Notes under the pieces: generated by a model | What the model was told of the DNA's origin: nothing | The model's input: the letters and a program-made list of their open reading frames with translations, nothing else | The model's database searches: none | Part shown: positions 1 through 12,500 of the stretch, one piece after another | Layout: each line of letters starts with the position of its first letter | How positions within the stretch are numbered: the stretch's first letter is position 1 | Program-made: the position numbers and the translations under genes | From: Nematostella vectensis | Lineage: Eukaryota > Cnidaria > Anthozoa > Actiniaria > Edwardsiidae | Assembly: GCF_932526225.1 (NCBI RefSeq) | Contig: NC_064034.1 | Span: forward strand, 16,940,887 to 17,000,886 | Length of the DNA: 60,000 nt | Direction: 5' to 3'

Positions 1-545
1 CTCATTTTTAGGAGGAGAGGGCTTGGGATATATGGTGATGTAATAAATACTTATTTTTAGGAGGGGAGGGCTTGGGATATATGGTGATGTAATAAATACT
101 TATTTTTAGGAGAAGAGGTCTTGGGATATATGGTGATGTAATAAATGCTTATATTTAAGAGGGGAGAGTTAGGGATATATGGTGATGTAATAAATACTTA
201 TTTTTAGGAGGGCTTGGGATATATGGTGATATAATGAATGCTTGTGTTTAAGATGGGAGGGCTTGGGATATATGGTGATGTAATAAATGCTTATGTTTAA
301 GATGGGAGAGTTTGGGATATATGGTGATGTAATAAATACTTATTTTTAGGAAGGCTTGGGATATATGGTGATGTCATGAATGCTTATATTTAGGAGGAGA
401 GGGCTTGGGATATATGTTGATGTAATAAATGCTTATGTTCTTGAGGGTAGGGCTTGGGATATATGGTGATGTAATAAATGCTTATGTTCAAGAGGGTAGG
501 GCTTGGGGATATATATGTGTTTATCTAATGAAAGCTTATGTCTAG
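1..545. repeat. Minisatellite, about 50-bp unit, ~10 copies
   Basis: Units of about 50 bp share the core GGGATATATGGTGATGTAAT followed by AAATGCTTATGTTTAAGAGG with small indels. The last unit runs into the ATG at 538: the CTTATGTCTAG there matches the CTTATGTTTAAG of the other units. The first ATG of the downstream open frame is therefore repeat-derived. The array is probably intronic or upstream sequence of the gene that follows. Confidence 0.9.
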
Positions 546-3500
546 AATGATAAGTAGACGATTTGTGACTGTAATGAATTCTATAGATGATGAGTCCAGT
601 GGAGAAGACTTTCCATCTTCTGATGCTTCGATCCTGTCCGAAAATCTCGCAACAGATGAAGGTTATGACTCTGAATACGATGAAGAGTCTAGCACCCATC
701 TTCCGCGTATGGACATGGACCAGCCAGATACTGTGCTTCCTGACTATTCCTCGGCTGATGACGTTGATGGTTCGACAGCCCAAGACGATGACCAGTCCGT
801 GGAAGATGACCAGTTCCAGGAAGGTGATCAATTCCTAGATGATGTCCAACCCCTAGATGATGACCAATCCCTTGAAGATGAACAATTCCCGGAGGAAGAC
901 CAGTCACTCAACAATGATCAATTCCATGAGGAAAACCAGGAAGATGGGACGGACGATGAAGGCTTTGACTCAGGTGATGAAGAGGACAGCTTGACTTCTG
1001 AAGAAGAGGAAGCCGACGAGCAACCAGCAACATCATTGCCTACCATCATCACTGAACTTGTCAACAAGTACGTCTATGGCGGAGACAATAACGTCGATGA
1101 GTTCAGCGAGGAGCAAGCCACATCGTTTCCCACCAGAATCACGGAAATGTTCAGCGAGTACTTGAACCTGGGAAGAAAGACTGATTCCTCAAATGCCGGT
1201 AAAGAAGATCTTGGCCAAGAGGAAGAGACCATCCCATTCCCTACCAGAGTTGCTAACCTGGTCAATAAGTACTTGAAAAGTGGAGTCGAGACAGAGGATC
1301 GTCCAACCAGAGTTACGGAGATTATGAACAGTCTTTACCGCGGTCGCAATAAACCAGACTCCTCGAATAATGATCACAAGAGAGCACCAGCCACGGCTTT
1401 TCCTACCAGAGTGAAAGAACTTCTCAACGAGTACCTGTACAGTGGAGGGAATAGAGGCAAGTCGCTGGACGGTGAAAACCAGGGGACTGTGCGAGAAGAA
1501 CAAGCAACGGCTTTCCCTACCAGGGTAACAGAGCTGTTCAACAAGTACCTCTACACAGGAAGAGATGATTCACTCGATGCTGGTGGCGAAGAACAGACCA
1601 CCATGTTCCCAACCAGGGTAACTGAAGTGGTCAATAAGTTCTTCTATCCTGGAGAGTCACCCACCCAAGCAACGAAGGGCTACGCATTCCCCACAATCGT
1701 CACCAAGTTATACAACAACGTCCACAAGTTCTTTAAGGGGTTCTCGCGGGATCTATCACAAGTGAAGAATTCTGAAGTAAACCCTAAATTCAGGCACCGC
1801 CTTCAGAAACGTGATCTGGACATATCTCAAGGTATTCCTGGAGAGGAACTTCACAGTGCCACTTTGTCTTCTGAGGAACAATGGAAACACGCCAAGAAGG
1901 GGGAGAGCATTCGTCCAAGCGACGAACAACTTCCGAGTATTGGTGGCGGGCTTGATCCATCCTTCGGTTCAAGTCACCACGAGTTCCGCAGAAGTCTAAT
2001 GGGTGATGACCTGGGTGAGAGACGTTCTGGCTCTTCACTTACGGGATCTGAAGGAGGTATCGACGAGCTTCACTCCTCCGTGTCGACTGTTGAGGATACC
2101 ATCAGGGAAGCTCCCATTGGGACGTCTGACGCAAGGGGCTATGCTGGTAAACATATGGAAGGTAAGATGACTTAAAGAGAGGGCAACCACACTGAGGTAA
2201 GGAGCTAGATCATTTCTTTTATGCCATATAAGTTGAAGGGTTGGGCCATCCCTTATATGTCAATTCCAATGGAGAGTGGAGTTATGCTTTTCCTCTTATG
2301 TTAATAATCTGTGTGTGTTTTTAAAGTAAGTTGGTTAATATGCGATTGCCTATACGATAGAATAAGTCATATTACCAACCGTCTTTGTATACTGATAAAA
2401 TAATCGAATGGCTAAACACGTTAAATTTAATTTTCTTCACGGTTATTGAGAATTTCTCTAAAAATATCCTAAGTATTACATCTTTTCGGGAGGGGGGACT
2501 GTTTTCCTATTTTTTTCTTTCTTTGTCTTTTTTCTTTTTAAATCAACAAATAATTTGGTGAAGATGTGTTTGCTAATAGTCTGATGAGAATTTTTGAGTA
2601 TTCAACAACATGTATTCGACATGATAAAAGGCTTGTATTCCACATGATAGATATCTGCTTATATTTCAATGTTTATTTTCATTCTTCAGCCAAACCGCAT
2701 AAAAAGTATGACCGCATCATCAACGGTAAAAAGAAGCGATTTGGTCTCTTGCCAACTGAGGAGAACTTCATCTTTAATGAGGATGGCTCTGTCACTCCGA
2801 AGCCCGGCTACTCCCTCGGGAAAAAAGGCTACGTCGGCGACATCTCCAAGCTCCCTGGAATGGACAGTGACGAACATTTTCAGATCGACGTCGATGATGA
2901 TGAGCCAGACGAGCTAGATGAATATATCCCTGGTCACATATCACCGTCTTCTGAGGAACAATGGAAACGCGCCAAGAAGGGGGAGAGCATTCGTCCAAGC
3001 GACGAACAACTTCCGAGTATTGGTGGCGGGCTTGATCCATCCTTCGGTTCAAGTCACCGCGAGTTCCGCAGAAGTCTTAACATGGACGATCTGAGCGAGG
3101 GACGCGCTGGCTCTTCACGTACGGGATCTGAAGGGGTTATGGACGATCTAGACTCCACAATGTCGAATGTCGAGAATAACATCAGGGAAGCTCCCCTCGG
3201 GACGTCTGAAGCAAGGGGCAATGCTGGTAAACATATTGAAGGTGAGATTATCTAAGGGCCACACCCAATGGAATAAGGGGTTAGGCTATCCCTCTTATGC
3301 CTATGCCCAATTTAGGGAGTGGGCTATCCGTCTTATGTCACACCTAATATTTCGTATTTTATATTTCTAATTAATTTCGTATTTTATATTATCGTATTTC
3401 GTGTTTTACATTATGTGAAGGGAGGGGGATGGGATATTCCTCTTATTTCACATCAAATATATGGTGGTCGTCTATCACTCTTATCTCACATTTAATGGAG

Positions 3501-6500
3501 GGAGGGTTGGGCAATCACTCTTATTTTACATTCAATGGAATGGTAGGCTATCCCTCTTAGGTCACATTCAATGGAAAGAGAGGCTGTGGACTCTAAAATC
3601 AAACAATGCAAAGGAGGGGTTGAACGGCGTCTAGCTTCAGTTTTGGCTGTTATCTGAACGTTGTATTCTCATGAAATTCAAAACAAGATCGAAATACTTT
3701 AACCTTATATAAAATAATCCACCCTGTTATAAAGTCATTTTGACCTGAATGCTAGTTTATGCCTATATTTTAACGATATTTTTAACCTTCAGCCAAACCG
3801 CATAAAAAGTATGATCGAATCATCAACGGTAAAAAGAAGCGATTTGGTCTCTTGCCAACTGAGGAGAACTTCATCTTTAACGAGGATGGCTCTGTCACTC
3901 CGAAGCCCGGCTACTCCCTCGGGGAAAAAGGCTACGTCGGCGATATCTCCAAGCTCCCTGGAATGGACAGTGACGAACATTTTCAGATCGACGTCGATGA
4001 TGAAGAGCTTGAAGAGCTAGACGAACAACTATACGAGGGTATTCGTAGCTATACTGACCCTGGAGCGTATAGTGGCACCTCGCCTAAAATGTCTTCTGAG
4101 GAACAATGGAAACGCGCCAAGAAGGGGGAGAGCATTCGTCCAAGCGACGAACAACTTCCGAGTATTGGTGGCGGGCTTGATCCATCCTTCGGTTCAAGTC
4201 ACCACGAGTTCCGCAGAAGTCTTAACATGGACGATCTGAGCGAGGGACGCGCTGGCTCTTCACGTACGGGATCTGAAGGGGTTATGGACGATCTAGACTC
4301 CACAATGTCGAATGTCGAGAATAACATCAAGGAAGCTCCCCTCGGGACGTCTGAGTCAACTGGTACGTAAAATTGACACGTAAAAATGTTGAATACAAAT
4401 TTCTTGTCATTGTCTCGTCTTTGCCATTACAATGTCTTGTGCTTCATCTTAAAATTTCATCCTCTTTTGACACTCACAAATTCTGTTTCGTCGTGTACTT
4501 CTTTTGAGAACACCTTGCAGATGCATATCAAAGATTTTGCGGTCTTTAAAAGGAAAAAAAACAAAGGCGTGGGCTCTCAGGTTTAAAGTAAATATGTTCA
4601 GATTGAACAAGCTCAAAGTAACATGTTTTGATGCCAATATGTAAACAAAGTTATGGACTGGGATACTTCCAATGGGTTTCTAATGCTCTCGACCTGCCGT
4701 TCCTTAAGACCTTTAGTGGAGCACATGAAAAATTTGACAGAATAGTCATATCCTTTTAATTTATCAGGCCTCAATTTATAAAATTCCAGTTTCGGAAAAA
4801 TAATTACTATAGCTAGAAAAGAAAGCTTGGTTAAAGTAATTTACCTCCTCGATATAACCCTTCCATGTGAAGAGAAACTAAAATAAATCTAATGTTGTTT
4901 ATTCTTTTTACTATCAGCGAGAGGAGGGAAAAAGTATGACCGCATCATCAACGGTAAAAAGAAGCGATTTGGTCTCTTGCCAACTGAGGAGAACTTCATC
5001 TTTAATGAGGATGGCTCTGTCACTCCAAAGCCCGGCTACTCCCTCGGGAAAAAAGGCTACGTCGGCGACATCTCCAAGCTCCCTGGAATGGACAGTGACG
5101 AACATTTTCAGATCGACGTCGATGATGATGAGCCAGACGAGCTAGATGAATATATCCCTGGTCACATATCACCGTCTTCTGATGAACAATGGAAACGCGC
5201 CAAGAAGGGGGAGAGCATTCGTCCAAGCGACGAACAACTTCCGAGTATTGGTGGCGGGCTTGATCCATCCTTCGGTTCAAGTCACCACGAGTTCCGCAGA
5301 AGTCTGTCCAGCGACAACCTAAGCGAGAGACGCGCTGGCTCTTCACGTACGGGATCTGAAGGAGTTATCGACGATCCTGACTCCACAATGTCGACCGTTG
5401 AGAATAACATCAAGGAAGCTCCCTCCGTGACGGCTCGTTCAACTGGTACGCAAACCTGACACGTAAAAATGTTGAATACAGTTTTTCTAAGAAGCACCGT
5501 CTAAGAATCCACTCTATGTCATTTCTTCATTTTAAGACTTATCTTCCTCTTATACTCATAAATTTGGCTCCGTTTTATTTTTTACACACTGAGATGCGTA
5601 ACAAGAATTTTGCTGTTTTCGGAATGTAAAAATATGTGCTTTCCTCTTCAACGCTTAATTTAACCTTTTTCAGAAGGAAGAAAAGAAAATGTAATTGAAA
5701 ACAAAACGTTTTACGGCATAATACAAAAACATAACATTAGGTTCCCAATTAAAGACCCCCGTTGTAGATAAAACATGAAAACGGAAAAATAACGTCGACA
5801 ATGAGGGTAATTTTTAATTACTTAAAAGTGCAGTACGCTGTATTTTCACTCAGACGTGTGTGTGCTCATTGTAACCATGCCTTTGAAATCCTCTTTAATA
5901 GTACGACTTACTTGGAGTAAGAAAGGGTCTTTTATCTGGTTTGAAACAGGCTAAGATTGATCTAGGCCAGTTTGATATCTATGAGTAACCCTTCCATTAT
6001 CCTTGACCATGCAGGCCCGTACCCAGGATTTTTCTTTGGAGGGTGCGAAATCCGAAAAAGTGGACCTTATTTTTCTTGGGCGAGGGAGTGAGTTTTCTGA
6101 TAAAAAAATCTGACCACCTCTGAAAGAACAAACCTTTGCATCTCAAGGGACGTTTATTGTTGGATTTGGCTAAAAAGGTCTGACTCATGGATTGATGAAA
6201 TACCAGAGTGACCTAGCATATGCTTTATTTAGTTTTGTCTACAAATAGCACGTCTATTGAAGACCGAAGTGGACTTTCGGCCGTTGTGTGTGTGTGTGTG
6301 GGGTTGCGCTCGCACCCCCTGCACCCCCTAGGTACGGGCCTGTCATGTTGAATTACAAAGCGATTTCAAAGTAACATATGAACACAGCACAGGAATTTCC
6401 AAACGCTCTACCGCTATCAGTCAAAGTGATGCCACCTTTGGTAAGGCAATCGTTAGTAAGGCTTTACTTTTAGGAAAAAAAGTCTCGTTGTACAAGAAAA

Positions 6501-9500
6501 ATATGGTCGCGATAATTCTTATTTAATGAGGTCTCCTGGTGTATTAGTCCTTGATATGCTATTATCAGGGCTTCTGGAATTACGCGCTTGTGCGGAAGCG
6601 CGTAATTTGGCTTTCTCCGCGTAGACCGCGTAATCCCGCGTAATTTGGCTAAATTTTGAAAGACAAAACATTTAAGTGCACAGCTGATGTGTTCTTTTAG
6701 GGTTCTTACCTCTATTTCTCGTAAAAAAATAGAGATATTCTTCGTAAGAGTGCGATATTGCGAACTGAATTCAAAACAAATAAAATGACTAGGCGTTTTT
6801 TGCTAAACCGCGAAGGCCTAGTACTAATGATAAAATACCTTTTTTAATTGGCTGGTGGCTAGGAGCCAATGAAAACTCGCCTAAGATATTTTCGCGCAAT
6901 AAAATAAACCTTTTCAAGTTATTTCGTGCTTTCCTTCGGTACAAAATGTTGTTTGGGCGTAACAGTTGATATTCCGTGTAATTTAGCGCGTAATTCAGTA
7001 AAGAATCCCGCAAAATTTTGATTTTTTTAAAGAAACATGTATTGCAAAATCCCGCGTAATTTAGCGCGTAACGATTGATTTTCCGCGTAATTTAGCGTGT
7101 AATTTAGCAAAGAATCCCGCGTAATTTTGAGTTTTTTTCCGCGTAATTCCAGAAGCCCTGTATTATATCCCATATGAGACCTCAATAGAAGAATAAAAAT
7201 GCACGGTGCAGGTTGTCGAGATGGTTCTTAGATAGGTAGAAGTATTTTACCTCCTCGATATAAACACCTTCCTTGTGGATAGAAACTGATGTTAAGTTAG
7301 TGTTGTATGCCTTTTTTTACCATCAGCGAGAGGAGGGAAAAATTATGATCGGATCATCAACGGTAAAAAGAAGCGATTTGGTCTCTTGCCAACTGAGGAG
7401 AACTTCATCTTTAATGAGGATGGCTCTGTCACTCCGAAGCCCGGCTACTCCCTCGGGAAAAAAGGCTACGTCGGCGACATCTCCAAGCTCCCTGGAATGG
7501 ACAGTGACGAACATTTTCAGATCGACATCGATGATGATGAGCTAGACGAGTTAGAAGACCGGAGTGAGGGACGCGCTGGCTCTTCACGTACGGGATCTGA
7601 AGGGGTTATCAACGATCTAGAATCCACAATGTCGAATGTCGAGAATAACATCAGGGAAGCTCCCCTCGGGACGTCTGACGCAAGGAGCAATGCTGGTAAA
7701 CATATGGAAGGTGAGATTATCTAAGGGCCACACCCAATGGTATAAGTGGTTAGGCTATCTCTCTTATGCTATGCCCAATTTAGGGAGTGGGCTTTCCCTC
7801 TGATGTTTTTATAACATCAGGAAAACTTTCTACGGGGCATCTGGTCCAATTGGTATATTTATCAAACTAATCTACACAAATATACCTGATACATAAGTTT
7901 TTTAATGTTATCATTGGATATCTGATGTTAAGAAGATACTTGATGATAATATTTGATAAAAAGTATCTCAGAAAAGGGTGATTTATGTTCGGCCATGTGT
8001 TGCTCTCGGGTGCGAAAAAATGTGGCGCGATCCTTGTAAATGGATATAAAGGAAACTCTACTTGAATTCCTTTTCCGCAGATGAAAGGGATTATGTGACC
8101 TCCCCTCCCCGCGTCGACGAGGACATCAACTTGCACTCATCCAAGACCGCTGAGCCGCAGTACAAAGGCAAACGTGAAGAATCCCTTATGCAGCGTAAGC
8201 AACTTCCTATAAGGGAAGTTAAGCAAACACGTTTTGAACGACAGAAGGACACCGGAAGTTAAACGTTTTCCTTCTTTGTAAAGTTTGTGCTCAAACCCAA
8301 TGAAAAGAAACGTATCTGTTTCAAAACGCAGTCTTGCATATGGAGCATTTTAGCCTTCCGTAGCGTTAAATACAAAAAACCTCTACTTCTGGTTTGCGAC
8401 CATCATCCAGAAACGTGTTTGCTTAAGTTCCTTACTGTATTCCTTTATTAGACCTAACATAAGCAGGAGTGAGGGGAGGAAACTTACTTATCATTCAAGA
8501 ACATATAAGAGAAACATTTTCTTACATATTTATTTGCACACACTTTGATCATAAATAATCTTATTTAGTTGATTAACACGGAGTATCAAAATTAAAATTT
8601 GGTGGAAACAAAGAGAGTTATTCTACTAACATTTATTGTTGCTTGTGAGTTGAATGTAGGTCATTTGTTTTCCTCAACTCAAATCCCGCGCATTCATCTC
8701 ATCCCCAAACCCCATAGCCTCATTTCACGCGCATTTGTTGTATATTGTCTATGTCTTTTTAGCTTAGAGTTATTCCTTCCTGCTTACAGCTGAAGATCTT
8801 ACAGAAACCAACACACCCGAATACTTTGCTACGATGGGAGACACACGGGAAGGGAGAACTAAACGTCGCAAACGAGCCATATACAACCATCACACGGCGA
8901 GTAAACGCAAACAAGATGAGGTGAGAACCATCTAAATTTACCACTAGGCAAGGAAGCAGTACCGATATGAGGTGAGAACCATCTACATTCTCCACTAGTC
9001 ACGTAAACAGTACCGTTATGAGGTAAGAAGCATCTTGGGAAATTTCGAAGAATTCGTAAATTGTTTTCTCGTAACTTTTTTCGATGTGCAGGAAATACAG
9101 GTTATGTCAGGCTAGATTCAGTTGGTCGTAGTTTGAAGGGAGTTTGGAAGCAAACACAGAGAGCGCTTCAACGAGTTTAGAATCTAGCCTGGGAAACTGA
9201 TGACTGGGCACCCACATTGAATTTAGTTTTTTTTTAAATAGTTTTCACGAGCTCACACGTGCTTGTCACGAGCTCACACGTGCTTGTCACGAGCTTGCAC
9301 GTGCTTGTCACGAGCTCACACGTGCTTATCACGTGATCACACGTGCTTGTCACGAGCTCACACGTGCTTATCACGTGATCACAGTGCTTGTCACGAGCTT
9401 ACACCTGTTTGTGTCTTTCCAGGCTGCCGGCGACTCTCAATGTGCTAATGCCCTGATTGGCGGCTTCACCATCTTCTGCTTCTGGGTGATGTTCTTGTTA

Positions 9501-12500
9501 GTCCTCTTCCTGTCACTTTTTACCATTCAAACGCATTTCCAGTAAGTAGCATGTATTGTCCAGTTAGTACCATGTATTGTCCAGTAAGTACCATGTATTG
9601 TCCAGTAAGTACCATGGATTGTCCAGTAAGTACCATGGATTGTCCAGTAAGTACCATGGATTGTCCAGTAAGTACCATGTATTATCCAGTAAGTACCCTG
9701 TATTATCTAGTAAGTACCATGTATTGTCCAGTAAGTACCATGTATTGTCCAGCAAGTACCATGGATTGTCCAGGAAGTACCATGTATTGTCCAGTAAGTA
9801 CCATGTATTGTCCAGTAAGTACCATGGATTGTCCAGTAAGTACCATGGATTGTCCAGCAAGTACCATGGATTGTCCAGCAAGTACCATGGATTGTCCAGC
9901 AAGTACCATGGATTGTCCAGCAAGTACCATGGATTGTCCAGCAAGTACCATGGGTTGTCCAGTAAGTACCATGGATTGTCCAGTAAGTACCATGGATTGT
10001 TCAGTAAGTACCATGGATTGTCCAGTAAGTACCATGTGTTGTTCAGTAAGTACCATGGATTGTCCAGTAAGTACCATGTATTGTTCAGTAAGTAGCATGT
10101 ATTGTCCATTAATTAGCATGTATTGTCCAGTAAGTACGATGTATTTCAGTGAGATGAAATAAATTCATGTCCCATTCTGGTGTTCATTATTGTCCTCTTC
10201 ACGTCGCTTTTTTTACCTGTAGCTGTTTGTAATGTCCAGGAGGAACAGTTTTAATTCCAAGGTAAAAAAAAAAAATGAATGTGCCTATTGATGCTCTAAG
10301 CTTTGACTGATTGTTGAACAGCCTATGGCAGCATCTGCAGCAGTGGCGTCGCAAGAAAAAATCCGGCCGTGTTAACTTTGACCTAGAGAGTGGAGTTCAG
10401 GACGATGAAGTAACGATCTTCCAGAAGAAGGAACGCTGTCCTACAGGCTACCCCAAGCCCTCAAGTGACGCTCCCTTGACTGAGATTTGCGTCCAGAAGT
10501 CAACTGCCAGAGCCACCAGACCCCAGGTCAAGCAACCTGCCGTGCTGATTGAGGTACCCAACAAGTCGCAGTTCGTGGATGTCCAGGAAGGTTTTAATTA
10601 CAGGTATGATATAGGAGAATCCTATTGGTAGCGTTGTTTTGCTTACTATTGACCCGTTTCCTGTATTTAGTGAAATTAGTGTTTGGTAGAACAGTTCTCA
10701 TAATCATTGCTATCAAAAAATAGTCGTCGTTATGATGAGGATCACTATTAACATCGTACTCACCGCCATCACCATCCCTACCATCATTACCACCAACAGC
10801 ACTGACATCATCCATATAATTATCACCATCAACACTAACATCATCATCCTTATCATTATCACCATCAACACTGATATCATCATCCTTATCATCATTGTCA
10901 CTATCAACACTGATATCATCATCCTTATCACCATTATCACTATCAACACTGATATCACCATCCTTATCATTATCACCACCAACACTGATATCATCATCCT
11001 TATCACCATTATCACTATCAACACTGATATCACCATCCTTATCATTATCACCACCAACACTGATATCATCATCATTATCATCATTATCACCACCAACACT
11101 AACATCATCATCCTTATCACCATCAACACTGACATCATCATCCTTATCACCACCAGCACTGTCGTTATCCCTGTCATCATTATCACCATCAACACTGATA
11201 TCCTTATCATTATCACCATCAACACTGATAACCTTATCATTATCACCATCAACACTGATATCATCACCCTTGTCATTATCACCATCAACACTGATATCAT
11301 CATCCTTATCATCATTATCACCATCAACACTGACATCATCCATATCATTATCACCACCAACACTGACATCATCATCCTTATCACCATCAACACTGATATC
11401 ATCATCCTTATCATCATTATCACCATATATCATCATCCTTATCATCATTATTACAATCAACACTGATATCATCATCCTTATCATCATTATTACCATCAAC
11501 ACTGATATCACCATCCTTATCATCATTATCACCATCAACATTGATATCATCATCCTTATCATTATTATCACCATCAACACTGACATCATCCTTCTCATTA
11601 TCACCAGCAACACTGATATCATCATCCTTATCATTATTATCACCATCAACACTGATATCATCATCCTTGTCATCATCATCACCATCAACAATTTCATCAT
11701 CATCAAGCCCGTACCCTGGATATTTTTCTTGGGGGGGGGTGTGCCAAATCCAAAAATTAAGTGGACCTATTTCTTTCTGGGGGGGGGGGGGGGGGGGGGG
11801 AGTTTTCTTATAAAAATCTGACCCCCAAAAAACAAAAGTTCTTTTATGCCATTGCAGTATCTCCACGGGATGTTTTTTTTATCGGGTTTGGCTTCAAAAA
11901 AGTCTGTCTAGATTAATGCATACCAGGGTATGCATTAATTGCTTATGTTTTATGGTTTTGTCTACAAATAGCACCTCTATTGCGAACCGAAAGTGTGGAC
12001 TTTCGGCCGTTGTGGGGCCGAAAACCCCCTGCACCCCCCTCCCCCCCTGGGTACGAGCCTGATTTTCCATGTTCGAGTTTACAAATGTGTGTTTTGCCAT
12101 TGCAGCAAGAAAGACCGCAGGAGCTCCGAGAAGAGACGCGTTATTCAGCGCGTGACGTCACAGCCCGGATCTCAGGGTTTGCTATCTTCCCTTAGTTTTG
12201 CCAAGTCAGTCATCTTCGAAGGTGACGAGGCCAAGAAAAAGAACCAAAAGGTACGTGCGTATCTTTGCTGCTACTCTTGTTGTTGATGATGATATTTCGT
12301 TGTTGTTGATGATGATATTTTATTGTTGATGATGATATTACGTTGTAGTTGATGATGATATTTTGTTGTTGATGACGATATTTTGTTGTTGTTGATGATG
12401 ATATTTTGTCGTTGATGATGATGATATTTTGTTGTTGATGATGATGATATTTTGTTGTTGGTGATGATGATATTTCGTTGTTGTTGATGATGATATTTTG

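Larger units (their letters stand above)
5446..7326. other. Gene 1 intron between B3 and B4
   Basis: No coding exon is seen in this 1.9-kb intron. It carries two inverted-repeat elements, at 6012-6342 and 6566-7160, listed separately. The last ~80 bp resemble the intron end in front of B3. Confidence 0.6.

Noticed and set aside
689-5497. Reverse-strand and alternative-frame ORFs over the duplicated exons
   Set aside because: They recur only because the exons are duplicated; the frame chosen has consistent splice phases and is the one open across all exons.
9551-10162. Open frames of 140-200 codons on both strands
   Set aside because: They follow from a 21-bp repeat whose length is a multiple of 3; all are repeats of the same 7 residues.
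10594-11821. Long Met/Ile-rich and Asp-rich frames (240-370 codons)
   Set aside because: Produced by ATC/ATT triplet-rich minisatellite; the frames overlap each other on both strands and none shows a domain.
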